Of a stretch of DNA of 64,000 nt, positions 6,857-15,043 are shown in pieces. A program made the translations under genes and the position numbers. A model generated the notes under the pieces. It ran no database searches. It saw only the letters and a program-made list of their open reading frames with translations, and had not been told where the DNA came from. Origin of the DNA: Sphingobacteriia bacterium (GTDB lineage Bacteria > Bacteroidota > Bacteroidia > Chitinophagales > Chitinophagaceae); assembly GCA_017304675.1 (NCBI GenBank), contig JAFKLS010000021.1, positions 1 to 64,000 on the forward strand. The letters are read 5' to 3'. The first letter of the stretch is position 1, and each line of letters opens with the position of its first letter.

Positions 6857-9802
6857 TTATTTAAGAGGGTTCCAAATGTCTAAACTAAGGGCAACATAAT
6901 ACAGTGCACCTAATGTTGGCCCTCCGGCATACTGAATATATCTTTTATTAAAAATATCTGTTCCGCCTATTTTAATATTTGCTTTATGTTGGGGTACTTT
7001 GAAAGATACTTGCGCATCAACTGTATGAATGGCAGGAACATTTCCGGTAACAAGGGGACTTTCCCACAAAAAAGCTTGTTGCCATTTATATATAATATTG
7101 AATCCAATATTCTTAAACAGCTCCCTGTTACTTAAGGAAATGTTTCCTGACCATTCGGGTGTGTTGAAGCCTGTAACAAAAATATCACCGGTATTTCCAC
7201 CATCCATTTTATTGTAATTAATATTTAAACCTCCGGCAAATTTTTTATAAAACGTATATGTAATTCCTAAAGCCGATCCGTGGTTATAGTATGTATTTTT
7301 AGCATTTGTATATACTCTATAACGGTCCTGCCCATTGCTGGCAGCCGTTGTAGAAGTAGCAACAGTTGCATCCCTGTTCCTATCTAACATAGCTAAAACA
7401 GCCGCATCACTTCCCACAGTAACTCCTTTAGGCACATATACCTGTACCTGCCCTAAAAAACCATCATATATGTTAGCATAAACATCAAAATCAATCACCA
7501 GTTTATTATTCAGTAATACACTTTTGTATCCCACTTCAAAAGAGCTTATTTTCTCCGGGCGTGCATCGGGCAAATTGGCTACTACCAGTAAATTCCTGTT
7601 GGCAAGTGCTGCCGCGTCAGTATTTCCCTGAGCACTCACTACTGCATTAAAATTTACAACAGATGCCTGTGTATAACTATTATCTAAATAACCCAACCCG
7701 TTATTAATATAGGCCAGGCTCCCCACCCTCCTAACCCTTCCGTTATTTACAAAAGACAATGCTTCGAACAATGAAGGGAAACGATACCCTAACTGATAAG
7801 TAAGCCTGAAATTATGGTGTTCATTCACTGTATACACTGCTGCTAAACGAGGAGTATAAACAGCCTTAAATTCAGGATTATAATCCCAACGTAAGGATGC
7901 GAAGAGTTTTAAGCGTTCATCAAATAAGGTTTTAGTGGCCTGTGCAAATGCGCCAAATTTTTTATAATATACATTGTTTCCAAAGCTGCCATCAGCCAAT
8001 GGTTTATTGCGCTCGGCAATAGGGCGTGTAAAATCAACAAAATTATTCCCGTCTGGTATTACTTCGTAAACACGTGCATCTCCACCAACCAAAAGGTCGA
8101 AAAGTTTTGTATAAGAAGATAAATCCCATTGTGCTTCGGTATGGTATAGCCTACTTCTTTGTATTAAAGCTGCACCACCGGTTACCGGCGCATCTGGTAT
8201 TGCGGAAGATTTAATATCCCAGTTATTGATAGATGTGATGACGCTTTTAAGGGAATCAAAAAGTTTGGTGCCCGGTTCGGCTCTTCCTGCATCAGCCTGC
8301 GCTCTTGCATATTGTGTGGCAGCCGGCAAATTGTTATCATTCAATCCTCCATTGGCCGAGCCATACGCAACCAGCGCATTTTTATATTTTGTTCCCCAGC
8401 TTGCAGGTGTTTTTGTATCGGTAGCACCTCCGGTATATAAATCCATATTATCTGCCAGCGGCTTTACATTAAAAGAATTGCCCGTATTCTCTATGGATAC
8501 ATAACTTCTCACCAGGTAATTTTTTCCTTTAAGTTCCAGCGAATGATTTTGTACCACCACATTGCTTAATTGTATTTTATTCCCTCTTTGAAAAACTCCA
8601 TCCATTCTCCCTACCCTGTAAGCATAAGAGATTTCTGTTTTTTTATTGAGCCTGTAATGAAGCGAAGCATCAAATTTTGCATTCTCTACCTTAGGACTAA
8701 CAAGATCTATTTCCCAATACCCTGTTCTGGTAACCCGTAATGTTTGATTGGCCGCATTATTAATGGTAAGCCCAGAGATAGATACAGTATTGCTTCCGGC
8801 CAAAGCATCATCACCATATTTATTCCATCCGTCAAACGCAATATTGTTAGCTCCGTTTAGTGAAGGAAAAGCGGGATTGGCAGATGGCAGGTTATTAGGG
8901 TTCTGATCTAAGCGGGTATTAGACCGCCAGTCGATTCCCGTAAAATAACTTGCATTTATTTTAAAGGCAAATTTATTATTAACTGCTTTCGCATAACGAA
9001 TGGCAGTTTCAGATAAAGGGGCAGCCGGATGATCAACATTATCTACATGATTAATACCTGTTCGCTGGTAAATGCTTAAGCCCTGATTGGTAAATGGATT
9101 TTTGGTGATAAGATTGGCCAGCCCGTTAATAGCATTCATACCATATAAAGCAGAAGCTGCTCCCGGCGTAATTTCTATGCTGGCAATATCCAATTCAGTT
9201 GGGCCAATAGCATTACCCAGTGGCACGCCTAAAGTAGCTGCCTGCATATCAATCCCATCTACCAACTGCATAAACCTGAAATTATTGGGTATATTAAACC
9301 CTCTTGTATTAGGTACTTTAAACGTAATGCTGCTGGTTGTCATTTGTACACCTTTCACATTTTCCAACGCATCATAAAATGTAGGTGCTGGTGTTTCCTT
9401 AAGGGTTCTTATATCCAGTTTTTGAATGGCTACCGGAGATCTCAGAATACTTTCAGGCACCCTTGAAGCGGTAACCACAACAGCATTCTCATACACGTCT
9501 TGCGCATTTAATTTAATAGCAAGCGTATTTGTTTTATCGCTCACAACAAATTCCTGTTTCTTATAACCAACATAACTAACCGTTAAAGTAACAGGCAGGT
9601 TTTGCGCAACTTTTAATTGAAAAAAACCACTATCGTTTGTAACTACACCTTTAGCGGTTCCCTTCACTTTCACAGCAGCTCCAACTAAAGGTTGACTATT
9701 GGTTGAGTCGAATATTCTGCCAGATATCAAATGGCTTTCTTGTGTAAAAGCGGGAATATATAAAACAAATAAAAGCAGGTTGAATGAAATGAATGATTTC
9801 AT
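6857..9802 (-). CDS. TonB-dependent outer-membrane receptor, sulfur-locus associated
   Basis: A 981-residue receptor. Residues 1-20 form a signal peptide. A carboxypeptidase-D-type regulatory domain covers about 25-110 (ISGRIFDSTNSQPLVGAAV), the plug about 115-240 (VVVTASRVPESILRSPVAI; MQLVDGIDM; IEITPGAASALYG), and a 22-strand barrel follows to an aromatic-rich C-terminus (LYYVALSLDIWNPLK). It imports a bulky substrate across the outer membrane with TonB energy. It is not a SusC type (no SusD neighbour). The substrate is unknown; its place between siroheme and sulfite reductase genes and a matching operator 4 bases before its ATG suggest uptake of a sulfur source, or of a metal or cofactor needed for sulfite reduction. 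Confidence 0.93.
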   Translation of the reverse strand: MKSFISFNLLLFVLYIPAFTQESHLISGRIFDSTNSQPLVGAAVKVKGTAKGVVTNDSGFFQLKVAQNLPVTLTVSYVGYKKQEFVVSDKTNTLAIKLNAQDVYENAVVVTASRVPESILRSPVAIQKLDIRTLKETPAPTFYDALENVKGVQMTTSSITFKVPNTRGFNIPNNFRFMQLVDGIDMQAATLGVPLGNAIGPTELDIASIEITPGAASALYGMNAINGLANLITKNPFTNQGLSIYQRTGINHVDNVDHPAAPLSETAIRYAKAVNNKFAFKINASYFTGIDWRSNTRLDQNPNNLPSANPAFPSLNGANNIAFDGWNKYGDDALAGSNTVSISGLTINNAANQTLRVTRTGYWEIDLVSPKVENAKFDASLHYRLNKKTEISYAYRVGRMDGVFQRGNKIQLSNVVVQNHSLELKGKNYLVRSYVSIENTGNSFNVKPLADNMDLYTGGATDTKTPASWGTKYKNALVAYGSANGGLNDNNLPAATQYARAQADAGRAEPGTKLFDSLKSVITSINNWDIKSSAIPDAPVTGGAALIQRSRLYHTEAQWDLSSYTKLFDLLVGGDARVYEVIPDGNNFVDFTRPIAERNKPLADGSFGNNVYYKKFGAFAQATKTLFDERLKLFASLRWDYNPEFKAVYTPRLAAVYTVNEHHNFRLTYQLGYRFPSLFEALSFVNNGRVRRVGSLAYINNGLGYLDNSYTQASVVNFNAVVSAQGNTDAAALANRNLLVVANLPDARPEKISSFEVGYKSVLLNNKLVIDFDVYANIYDGFLGQVQVYVPKGVTVGSDAAVLAMLDRNRDATVATSTTAASNGQDRYRVYTNAKNTYYNHGSALGITYTFYKKFAGGLNINYNKMDGGNTGDIFVTGFNTPEWSGNISLSNRELFKNIGFNIIYKWQQAFLWESPLVTGNVPAIHTVDAQVSFKVPQHKANIKIGGTDIFNKRYIQYAGGPTLGALYYVALSLDIWNPLK

Positions 9803-9806
9803 CAGT

Positions 9807-9821
9807 CTATTATTTTAGTAG
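9807..9821. promoter_or_regulatory. Sulfur-regulon operator candidate, site 2
   Basis: CTAT-TATTTTA-GTAG, directly upstream of the receptor ATG (9802). A bound protein here would block the start of the message or its promoter-proximal part. Confidence 0.6.
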
Positions 9822-10004
9822 ATTAATAAATTAAAAAAAATATACTTTAGTCCACGTAAGGGCAACACATTCGGCTATTACAGCAAGAAAAGAAATTCAC
9901 GATTTGTTTTTTAAGAGAGGAACGTAATAAATACGTGAAAGGCAGTTTTACAACTTTGGTTTGTTTATTCATACAATACAATTCGGGCACGAAGATATAT
10001 AATC

Positions 10005-10019
10005 CTACTAATTAAGTAG
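10005..10019. promoter_or_regulatory. Sulfur-regulon operator candidate, site 3
   Basis: CTAC-TAATTAA-GTAG, a perfect CTACT/AGTAG inverted repeat with a 5-base spacer. It lies in the divergent promoter region between the receptor and sulfite reductase genes. Confidence 0.7.
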
Positions 10020-10056
10020 ACTTTTTTATAAAAAAAATTTCTTCGCTAAAAATTGT

Positions 10057-10071
10057 CTATTTAATCAGTAG
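10057..10071. promoter_or_regulatory. Sulfur-regulon operator candidate, site 4
   Basis: CTAT-TTAATCA-GTAG, 52 bases (about five helical turns) from site 3, upstream of the sulfite reductase gene. Confidence 0.65.
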
Positions 10072-10089
10072 GGTTTATTTTCGCATTTC

Positions 10090-10104
10090 CTACTATTCAG
10101 GTAG
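10090..10104. promoter_or_regulatory. Sulfur-regulon operator candidate, site 5
   Basis: CTAC-TATTCAG-GTAG, 33 bases (about three turns) from site 4 and 46 bases before the likely sulfite reductase ATG. Sites 4 and 5 share the flanking sequence GTAGGGTTTATT, so the pair may have arisen by local duplication. Confidence 0.65.
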
Positions 10105-10150
10105 GGTTTATTACACACTGGGTTTATTGTTTCACTTTAGCTTTAACAAC

Positions 10151-12259
10151 ATGCAAAGTTTTCGAACGGAGTTAGAAAATCCACTCGTAGAAAAGGACAT
10201 CATTGAACTTGAAAAAAAAATCAGCGAGTTTAAAGAGGGCAAGATTGCAGAAGAAAAATTTCGCAGCCTGCGGCTTGCCAGGGGTGTATACGGCCAGCGC
10301 CAACAGGGCGTTCAAATGGTGCGTATAAAATTACCTTATGGTAAAATGACCCTTGCACAATGGAGAAGAATTGCAGATGTATCAGACGAATACTCAACAG
10401 GCAATTTGCACTTAACTACACGCCAAGATGTACAAATACATTTTGTAAGTTTAGACAGAACACCACAGTTGTGGGCTGAATTGGAAAAAGATGATGTTAC
10501 TATAAGAGAAGCCTGTGGTAATACGGTAAGAAATGTTACAGCATCGGACACAGCAGGCATAGACCCCGATGAACCTTTTGATGTTACTCCCTATGCCCAT
10601 GCAGTTTTCGAATACTTTTTGCGTAAACCTTTTTGCCAGGAAATGGGTAGAAAATTTAAAATAGCATTTTCATCATCAGAAAAAGATACGGCGCTCACTT
10701 ATATGCACGATATGGGTGCCATTCCACGCATTAAAGAAGTAAATGGAAAAAAGATCAGGGGTTTTAAGGTATTGATAGGCGGTGGCCTGGGTGCACAGCC
10801 GCACTTAGCAATAACTACTCATGATTTTTTAGAAGAAGATCTGCTCATACCATATTTGGAAGCAGTTTTAAGAGTATTTGATAGACATGGTGAAAGAAAC
10901 AGCCGCCATAAAGCAAGAATTAAATTTTTAATTCAACAAATAGGTATTGATGCATTCAATGAATTGGTTGCTGCTGAACAAAAAGCAGTAAGCATTAAAA
11001 CTTTCAAAGTTGATACTTCTAAATTTGAGAATGTTGTTTTAGGAAATGGAATTGCGCCTAAAAAAATTTCAATCCACAATCAATTCAAATATGAATTGTG
11101 GAAGAACACGAATGTTCAACCACAAAAGCAACAAGGATACAACATTGTTTATGTCCGTGTGCCAAATGGAAATATTGGTTCTCACACTAGCAGAAGGCTT
11201 ATTGAAAAACTGAAAGATGTTATTGCCGACGATGTAAGAGTAACCATTAATCAGGGTTTGCAGTTTAGATATGTGTTACCGGAAAATTTAGAATACATCT
11301 ATTCTGTTTTAGAGGAAGAAGGGTTAGCTGCAGCCGGTTTTGGAAGTACTGCAGACATTACTTCCTGCCCCGGAACAGATACCTGTAACCTGGGTATCTC
11401 AAGCAGTACGGGATTAAGCAGGGTATTATCTGCTTTAATTGAAGAGGAGTATCCTGAATATTTATACAACAAAGAGGTAAACATAAAAATAAGTGGTTGT
11501 ATGAATTCCTGCGGGCAGCATGGAATGGCAACAATTGGTTTTCATGGAAGTTCTATGAAAGCGAAAGGGCAGGTATTGCCTGCATTGCAGGTATTAATTG
11601 GCGGTGCCACATTGGGCGGCGGTAGTGGAAGAATAGCAGATAAGGTAATTAAAGTACCCAGCAAACGCGGGCCGGATGTTATAAGAACTTTATTGAACGA
11701 TTTTAAAAACAATGCAGACAGTGCGGAAAACTTTTTCGCATATACACAAAGAGTTGGCGAAAGATATTTTTATGATATTCTGAAACCATTAACCAATCTT
11801 GAAACATTGCAGGCAGAAGATTTTATAGACTGGGGCCAGCAAGAAAAATTTGCCACTGCCATTGGTGTTGGAGAATGTGCCGGTGTAATGATAGATCTGG
11901 TAGCTACTTTATTTTTAGAAGCAGAAGAAAAAATTGATCTTGCACAAGAAAGTTTTGCAAACAAAGCATGGGCCGATTCTATTTATCATGCATACGCTTC
12001 ATTTGTTCATTCAGCAAAAGCATTGTTATTGCAACAAGGTGTTCATTGTAATACCCAATCAGGTATTTTGAAAGATTTTGATATACACTTTACACAGAAG
12101 GGTTTGTACAATCAGAAAGAAAACTTTAAAGACTTTGTATTGCAGATCAATCAAAACGAGCCTTCTGAAAATTTCGCAACACAATATTTACCTGAAGCAA
12201 AAGCATTTGTTGAATATGCAAAACAATTCAGAGAAGAATTAGTAGCAGCTGAGAAATAA
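10151..12259 (+). CDS. sir: Ferredoxin-type sulfite reductase (siroheme, 4Fe-4S) with HEPN-like C-terminal tail
   Basis: A 702-residue enzyme that reduces sulfite to sulfide with six electrons, in the cytosol. It has the duplicated ferrodoxin-like half-domain and siroheme domain plan of the Sir/NirA family. The cofactor cysteines are C406 and C412 (SCPGTDTC) and C450 and C454 (SGCMNSCG). Family members reduce nitrite or sulfite; the sulfur context decides for sulfite. After about residue 590 the ~110-residue tail (WADSIYHAYASFVHSAKALL) looks like a HEPN-type four-helix domain, an extension I associate with Bacteroidota homologues. The frame opens at TTG 10127, but the ATG at 10151 fits the family better. 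Three operator-like sites lie upstream and a strong terminator downstream. Confidence 0.93.
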   Translation: MQSFRTELENPLVEKDIIELEKKISEFKEGKIAEEKFRSLRLARGVYGQRQQGVQMVRIKLPYGKMTLAQWRRIADVSDEYSTGNLHLTTRQDVQIHFVSLDRTPQLWAELEKDDVTIREACGNTVRNVTASDTAGIDPDEPFDVTPYAHAVFEYFLRKPFCQEMGRKFKIAFSSSEKDTALTYMHDMGAIPRIKEVNGKKIRGFKVLIGGGLGAQPHLAITTHDFLEEDLLIPYLEAVLRVFDRHGERNSRHKARIKFLIQQIGIDAFNELVAAEQKAVSIKTFKVDTSKFENVVLGNGIAPKKISIHNQFKYELWKNTNVQPQKQQGYNIVYVRVPNGNIGSHTSRRLIEKLKDVIADDVRVTINQGLQFRYVLPENLEYIYSVLEEEGLAAAGFGSTADITSCPGTDTCNLGISSSTGLSRVLSALIEEEYPEYLYNKEVNIKISGCMNSCGQHGMATIGFHGSSMKAKGQVLPALQVLIGGATLGGGSGRIADKVIKVPSKRGPDVIRTLLNDFKNNADSAENFFAYTQRVGERYFYDILKPLTNLETLQAEDFIDWGQQEKFATAIGVGECAGVMIDLVATLFLEAEEKIDLAQESFANKAWADSIYHAYASFVHSAKALLLQQGVHCNTQSGILKDFDIHFTQKGLYNQKENFKDFVLQINQNEPSENFATQYLPEAKAFVEYAKQFREELVAAEK

Positions 12260-12283
12260 CTTAGGTTTTTGTTTTTGTACTTG

Positions 12284-12317
12284 AAAGGTGCTGAAAAATA
12301 CAGCACCTTTTTATTTT
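12284..12317 (+). terminator. Rho-independent terminator after sulfite reductase
   Basis: AAAGGTGCTG (12284-12293), loop AAAAATA, CAGCACCTTT (12301-12310), then TTATTTT. The stem is 10 bp and perfect. It lies between convergent genes and can also slow transcription coming from the SRPBCC operon. Confidence 0.85.
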
Positions 12318-12322
12318 CATCT

Positions 12323-13291
12323 TTAATCTTTTGATGTACAGTTAAACATCCAGTTAACGCCATACTTATCTGTACAACTTCCAAAATAGGCTCCCCAAAA
12401 CATATCGGCCAATGGCATGGTAATATTGCCACCTTTAGACAATGCTTCGAATATCCTGTTTGTTTCAACTCTTGTTTCTAACTCAACAGAAATATGCATA
12501 TTATTTCCTGTTGTAACTGTAAAACCCATTTCTTTAGGCGCATCCGTTGCCATTAGTATATGATTACCGGTAATGGGCAATTCAACATGCAATACCATTT
12601 TCTTCACGTTTTCTGCAACAGGAGGATGACCTGTACTTGCAGGAATATCACCAAACCTTTGAATACCGCTTCCTATAAATTCTGTTCCAAAAACCGATTT
12701 ATAAAAATTCATGGCTTCTTCAGTATTGCCGGGAAAATTCAGGTAAGTCGCTACCCTTGCTTTATTGCCCGTTTTATTCTGAATCCATAGCGTAACTTGT
12801 TGTTGAATATATTGATCGAGGTTTTGGTGTGCCATTGCAAAACCTTGCTCAAAGCCCATTTCAACAATTTGCTTCAACTGCTCTTCTGAAGTAAAACTGA
12901 TCTCAACATCTACCCTTGTTCCATTCTCAACAGCAGTGAAAACTGTTTTCCATTCATTGGAAGGCAGACTGTTATTTATATTTCCATCTTCATCACAAAA
13001 GCAATCTTTACCAGTAAAAAAATCGTTCCGCACTATTTTAATATAATCAACCCTGCACCAATGTGTTTCATTACCTGGCCCCATCATCCCATATAGCCAA
13101 TGGCCACCTTCTGTAAAATTCATGGATTTGGTTTTGGTTGTCCATGGTTTCGGGGCCCACCATCTATCTAGAATATCTTTATCGGTCCAGGCTTCCCACA
13201 CTACTTCCAATGGTGCATTGAAAGTCCTGTTCACCAATATTTTTTTCCGCAGCAGGTCTTTCTCATAATTGGTTTGCAAAATCGTTGTCAT
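12323..13291 (-). CDS. Fusion of AHSA1-type SRPBCC domain and PhnB-like glyoxalase-fold domain
   Basis: From the ATG at 13291 the product has 322 residues. The first ~150 are an SRPBCC/AHSA1 domain (NRTFNAPLEVVWEAWTDKDILDRWWAPKPW; MAHQNLDQYI), a hydrophobic-cavity fold. The second half, from about residue 168 (ARVATYLNFPGNTEEAMNFYKSVFGTEF), is a PhnB-type VOC domain ending in VNWMFNC. Such proteins bind small ligands; the catalytic role is unknown. The longer frame starting at 13333 would overlap the preceding gene more deeply, so the inner ATG is preferred (29-base overlap). It is the last gene of the ArsR-SRPBCC-SRPBCC operon, and the fusion appears genuine because no stop or shift separates the halves. 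Confidence 0.85.
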   Translation of the reverse strand: MTTILQTNYEKDLLRKKILVNRTFNAPLEVVWEAWTDKDILDRWWAPKPWTTKTKSMNFTEGGHWLYGMMGPGNETHWCRVDYIKIVRNDFFTGKDCFCDEDGNINNSLPSNEWKTVFTAVENGTRVDVEISFTSEEQLKQIVEMGFEQGFAMAHQNLDQYIQQQVTLWIQNKTGNKARVATYLNFPGNTEEAMNFYKSVFGTEFIGSGIQRFGDIPASTGHPPVAENVKKMVLHVELPITGNHILMATDAPKEMGFTVTTGNNMHISVELETRVETNRIFEALSKGGNITMPLADMFWGAYFGSCTDKYGVNWMFNCTSKD

Positions 13292-13751
13292 AGTGATTAT
13301 TTTTTTGTAACAAATAATTTTCCAGTTTTTCAATATTCTGTTGCAGGCCTTCGTCTGCTTTAAACGTTTTCACTACTACTTCAAATTCTTTAACCGTATC
13401 AAACAACATATGCCATTGCAATAAAGTTGTCTCTCCTTGTGCTTCAAATTCAACCGTAGTTGTAAAATTTGGATTGAAGTGGCGGAAAACAATTCTCTGA
13501 TGTGGAACAATTTCTTTAAAAACACTTTTGTTAGGATAATTTCTTCCATCAGGGCCGTGCATGGTAAGCAACCATTCACTTCCTTCCACCATTTCCATTT
13601 TATGAATGGTTGTAGAAAATCCATTTGGCCCCCACCAATTTTGAATATGTTCAGGGTTTGTCCAAACTTCCCATACCAGTTCAATAGGTGCATTAAATAT
13701 TCTGGAAATTTTTAATTCTCTATCGGAGCTATTATTTTTTTCGTTTTGCAT
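13263..13751 (-). CDS. AHSA1-type SRPBCC domain protein
   Basis: From ATG 13751 the product has 162 residues and consists of one SRPBCC/AHSA1 domain (ISRIFNAPIELVWEVWTNPEHIQNWWGPNGF; the typical PDGRNYPN turn; TTLLQWHMLF). It is clearly related to the N-terminal half of the next gene, suggesting tandem duplication. Its start overlaps the 3' end of the ArsR gene by 20 bases and its 3' end overlaps the next gene, so the three genes are translationally coupled. In the common ArsR-SRPBCC pairs of Bacteroidota the SRPBCC protein is a ligand-binding or stress-related factor of unknown reaction. Confidence 0.88.
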   Translation of the reverse strand: MQNEKNNSSDRELKISRIFNAPIELVWEVWTNPEHIQNWWGPNGFSTTIHKMEMVEGSEWLLTMHGPDGRNYPNKSVFKEIVPHQRIVFRHFNPNFTTTVEFEAQGETTLLQWHMLFDTVKEFEVVVKTFKADEGLQQNIEKLENYLLQKNNHYDNDFANQL

Positions 13752-14070
13752 TTTTATTTTCTTTTTGAATGTTAGCCAAGTATTTATCCAGGTTATCAAA
13801 ACGATCTTCCCATACTTTGCGAAAAGGTTCTATCCAGTCAGCTATTTCTTTCAGTTTCCTTGCTTCAGCCTGATAATAAATCTCTCTTCCAACTTGCTTG
13901 CTGCTTAAAACACCGCATTCCTGCAATACTTTTATATGCTTTGAAACCGCTTGCCTTGTGGTATCGAATTCTTCCGCCAATGCATTTGGTGTCATGGCTT
14001 GTAACATGATTAAACTTAGAATGGCTCTGCGTGTAGGATCTGCGATGGCCTGAAAAATATCTCTTCTCAT
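13732..14070 (-). CDS. ArsR-family winged-helix repressor
   Basis: From ATG 14070 the product has 112 residues. It starts MRRDIFQAIADPTRRAILSLI, the canonical first helices, followed by the recognition region ALAEEFDTTRQAVSKHIKVLQECGVLSSKQVGR (about 27-60) and a basic tail. I see no metal-binding ELCVCD motif, so it is of the metal-independent SRPBCC-linked subtype. An upstream in-frame ATG (14106) would place the operators and -7 box inside the gene, so it is rejected. Two GCAAC inverted repeats overlap the promoter, so the protein most likely represses its own operon. Confidence 0.9.
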   Translation of the reverse strand: MRRDIFQAIADPTRRAILSLIMLQAMTPNALAEEFDTTRQAVSKHIKVLQECGVLSSKQVGREIYYQAEARKLKEIADWIEPFRKVWEDRFDNLDKYLANIQKENKNAKRKK

Positions 14071-14076
14071 ATTTAC

Positions 14077-14092
14077 GCAACTAATTGGTTGC
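14077..14092. promoter_or_regulatory. Operator candidate O1 for the ArsR regulator
   Basis: GCAACTAATTGGTTGC, an imperfect inverted repeat located between the -7 box and the ATG, over the expected transcription start. It shares its half-site with O2, whose centre is 26 bases away. Confidence 0.7.
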
Positions 14093-14123
14093 AAATATAT
14101 ATGCAACTATTCAGTTGCGCAAA
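14092..14123 (-). promoter_or_regulatory. Bacteroidota-type promoter of the ArsR operon
   Basis: On the minus strand TTTG (14123-14120) is followed by a 20-base spacer and TATATTTG (14099-14092), a full match to the TTTG-N19-21-TAnnTTTG consensus. The spacer contains operator O2. Confidence 0.75.
14103..14118. promoter_or_regulatory. Operator candidate O2 for the ArsR regulator
   Basis: GCAACTATTCAGTTGC: GCAACT and AGTTGC are perfect inverted repeats with a 4-base centre. It fills the spacer between the -33 and -7 boxes, an ideal place for repression by steric blocking. Confidence 0.75.
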
Positions 14124-14137
14124 TTTATTTTGAAAAA

Positions 14138-14173
14138 AAACAAAAAATAAAAAGAGAGCCTTTAAGCTCTCTC
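14138..14173 (-). terminator. Terminator at the end of cobA
   Basis: On the minus strand AGAGAGC, a 6-base loop and GCTCTCT are followed by TTTTATTTTTTG. The stem (14153-14159 with 14166-14172) includes the cobA stop codon region. It insulates the ArsR promoter from the sulfate operon. Confidence 0.75.
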
Positions 14174-15004
14174 TTTTTTCTGTTTTACTTTATTGTTTGA
14201 AGAAGTATTTAATTGGGCAACCGGCCTGAAATAGTACTCATCGCTTACGCTATTTTGCAGCCATGCAAATTGTTCGTGCAGCGCAACCACTCTACCGATA
14301 ATGATTAATGAAGGTGATAAGAATTTTTTTCCAGCAAGAATAGAATCATACTCAGCAAAACTGCTTATATGTACTTTTTGCAAGGGAGTGGTAGCCTGCT
14401 CAACCACTGCAATTTTTTTCTCATTGCTAATGTTATATAGTTTCAATTTTTCTACAACCAATGGCAAAGTTTCAGAGCTCATATAAAAAACAAGGGTATC
14501 GTTAGTATCGGACAACTCTCTCCAGTATTCGTCTGTAACCACATCTGATTTATAATAAGTAAGTAAGCGAACTGCTGTAGCATAACCCCTTGCAGTTAAA
14601 GGAATGCCTGTATGTGCGGCTGCCCCCAAAGCTGCAGTAACTCCCGGAATAATTTCATAAGGAATGTTACGGGCAACCAAAACCTCTAATTCATCTAAAA
14701 TATTGGAGAAGATGGAAACATCACCCCCTTTTAACCGAACAACCAGTTTTCCCTGCTCTGCATATTGAATTAATAAATGATTAATCGTTTCCTGCGGTGT
14801 TGAAGCACCAAGCCTGCATTGTTTCCCAACATAAACAACTTCAGTTGATTCGTTAACATAATTGCGCAAAATATCGTCACTAACAAGCCTGTCAGTTAAT
14901 ACAACATCTGCCTGTTGTAAATATTTTGCAGCTTTTACCGTAATAAGATCGGGGTCGCCACAACCCGCCCCTGCCAGAATTACTTTTCCGTTAGCCTGCC
15001 CCAT
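14162..15004 (-). CDS. cobA: Uroporphyrinogen-III C-methyltransferase
   Basis: A 280-residue SAM-dependent tetrapyrrole methylase. Key motifs are VILAGAGCGDPDLITVKAAKYL (residues ~8-29), VVLTDRLVSDDIL, VYVGKQ, VVRLKGGDVSIF (the GGDP-like SAM loop) and YEIIPGVTAALGAAAHTGIPLTARG. It makes precorrin-2 from uroporphyrinogen III, the substrate of the siroheme domain encoded 7 kb away in the same locus. Length fits the stand-alone SUMT family. The gene is last in the cysH-cysD-cysN-cobA row. It also has its own operator-like site 6 bases before the ATG, so it may have an internal promoter. Confidence 0.95.
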   Translation of the reverse strand: MGQANGKVILAGAGCGDPDLITVKAAKYLQQADVVLTDRLVSDDILRNYVNESTEVVYVGKQCRLGASTPQETINHLLIQYAEQGKLVVRLKGGDVSIFSNILDELEVLVARNIPYEIIPGVTAALGAAAHTGIPLTARGYATAVRLLTYYKSDVVTDEYWRELSDTNDTLVFYMSSETLPLVVEKLKLYNISNEKKIAVVEQATTPLQKVHISSFAEYDSILAGKKFLSPSLIIIGRVVALHEQFAWLQNSVSDEYYFRPVAQLNTSSNNKVKQKKERA

Positions 15005-15010
15005 GTTAGT

Positions 15011-15025
15011 CTATTTAATTTATAG
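15011..15025. promoter_or_regulatory. Sulfur-regulon operator candidate, site 6
   Basis: CTAT-TTAATTT-ATAG, an inverted repeat in the 39-base gap between cysN and cobA. Confidence 0.6.
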
Positions 15026-15043
15026 ATTATTTATGCAAAAAAA

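Noticed and set aside
9822..10150. Riboswitch (for example a SAM- or cobalamin-type element) in the sulfur promoter region
   Set aside because: I found no conserved multi-stem core. The visible structure is explained by short operator-like inverted repeats.
10127..10150. TTG start giving eight extra residues for sulfite reductase
   Set aside because: The ATG at 10151 gives the usual family N-terminus (MQSFRTELENPLV) and leaves room after the last operator site.
12151..12468. A 105-codon minus-strand frame across the sulfite reductase terminator
   Set aside because: It runs through a strong hairpin terminator and is antisense to the sulfite reductase end.
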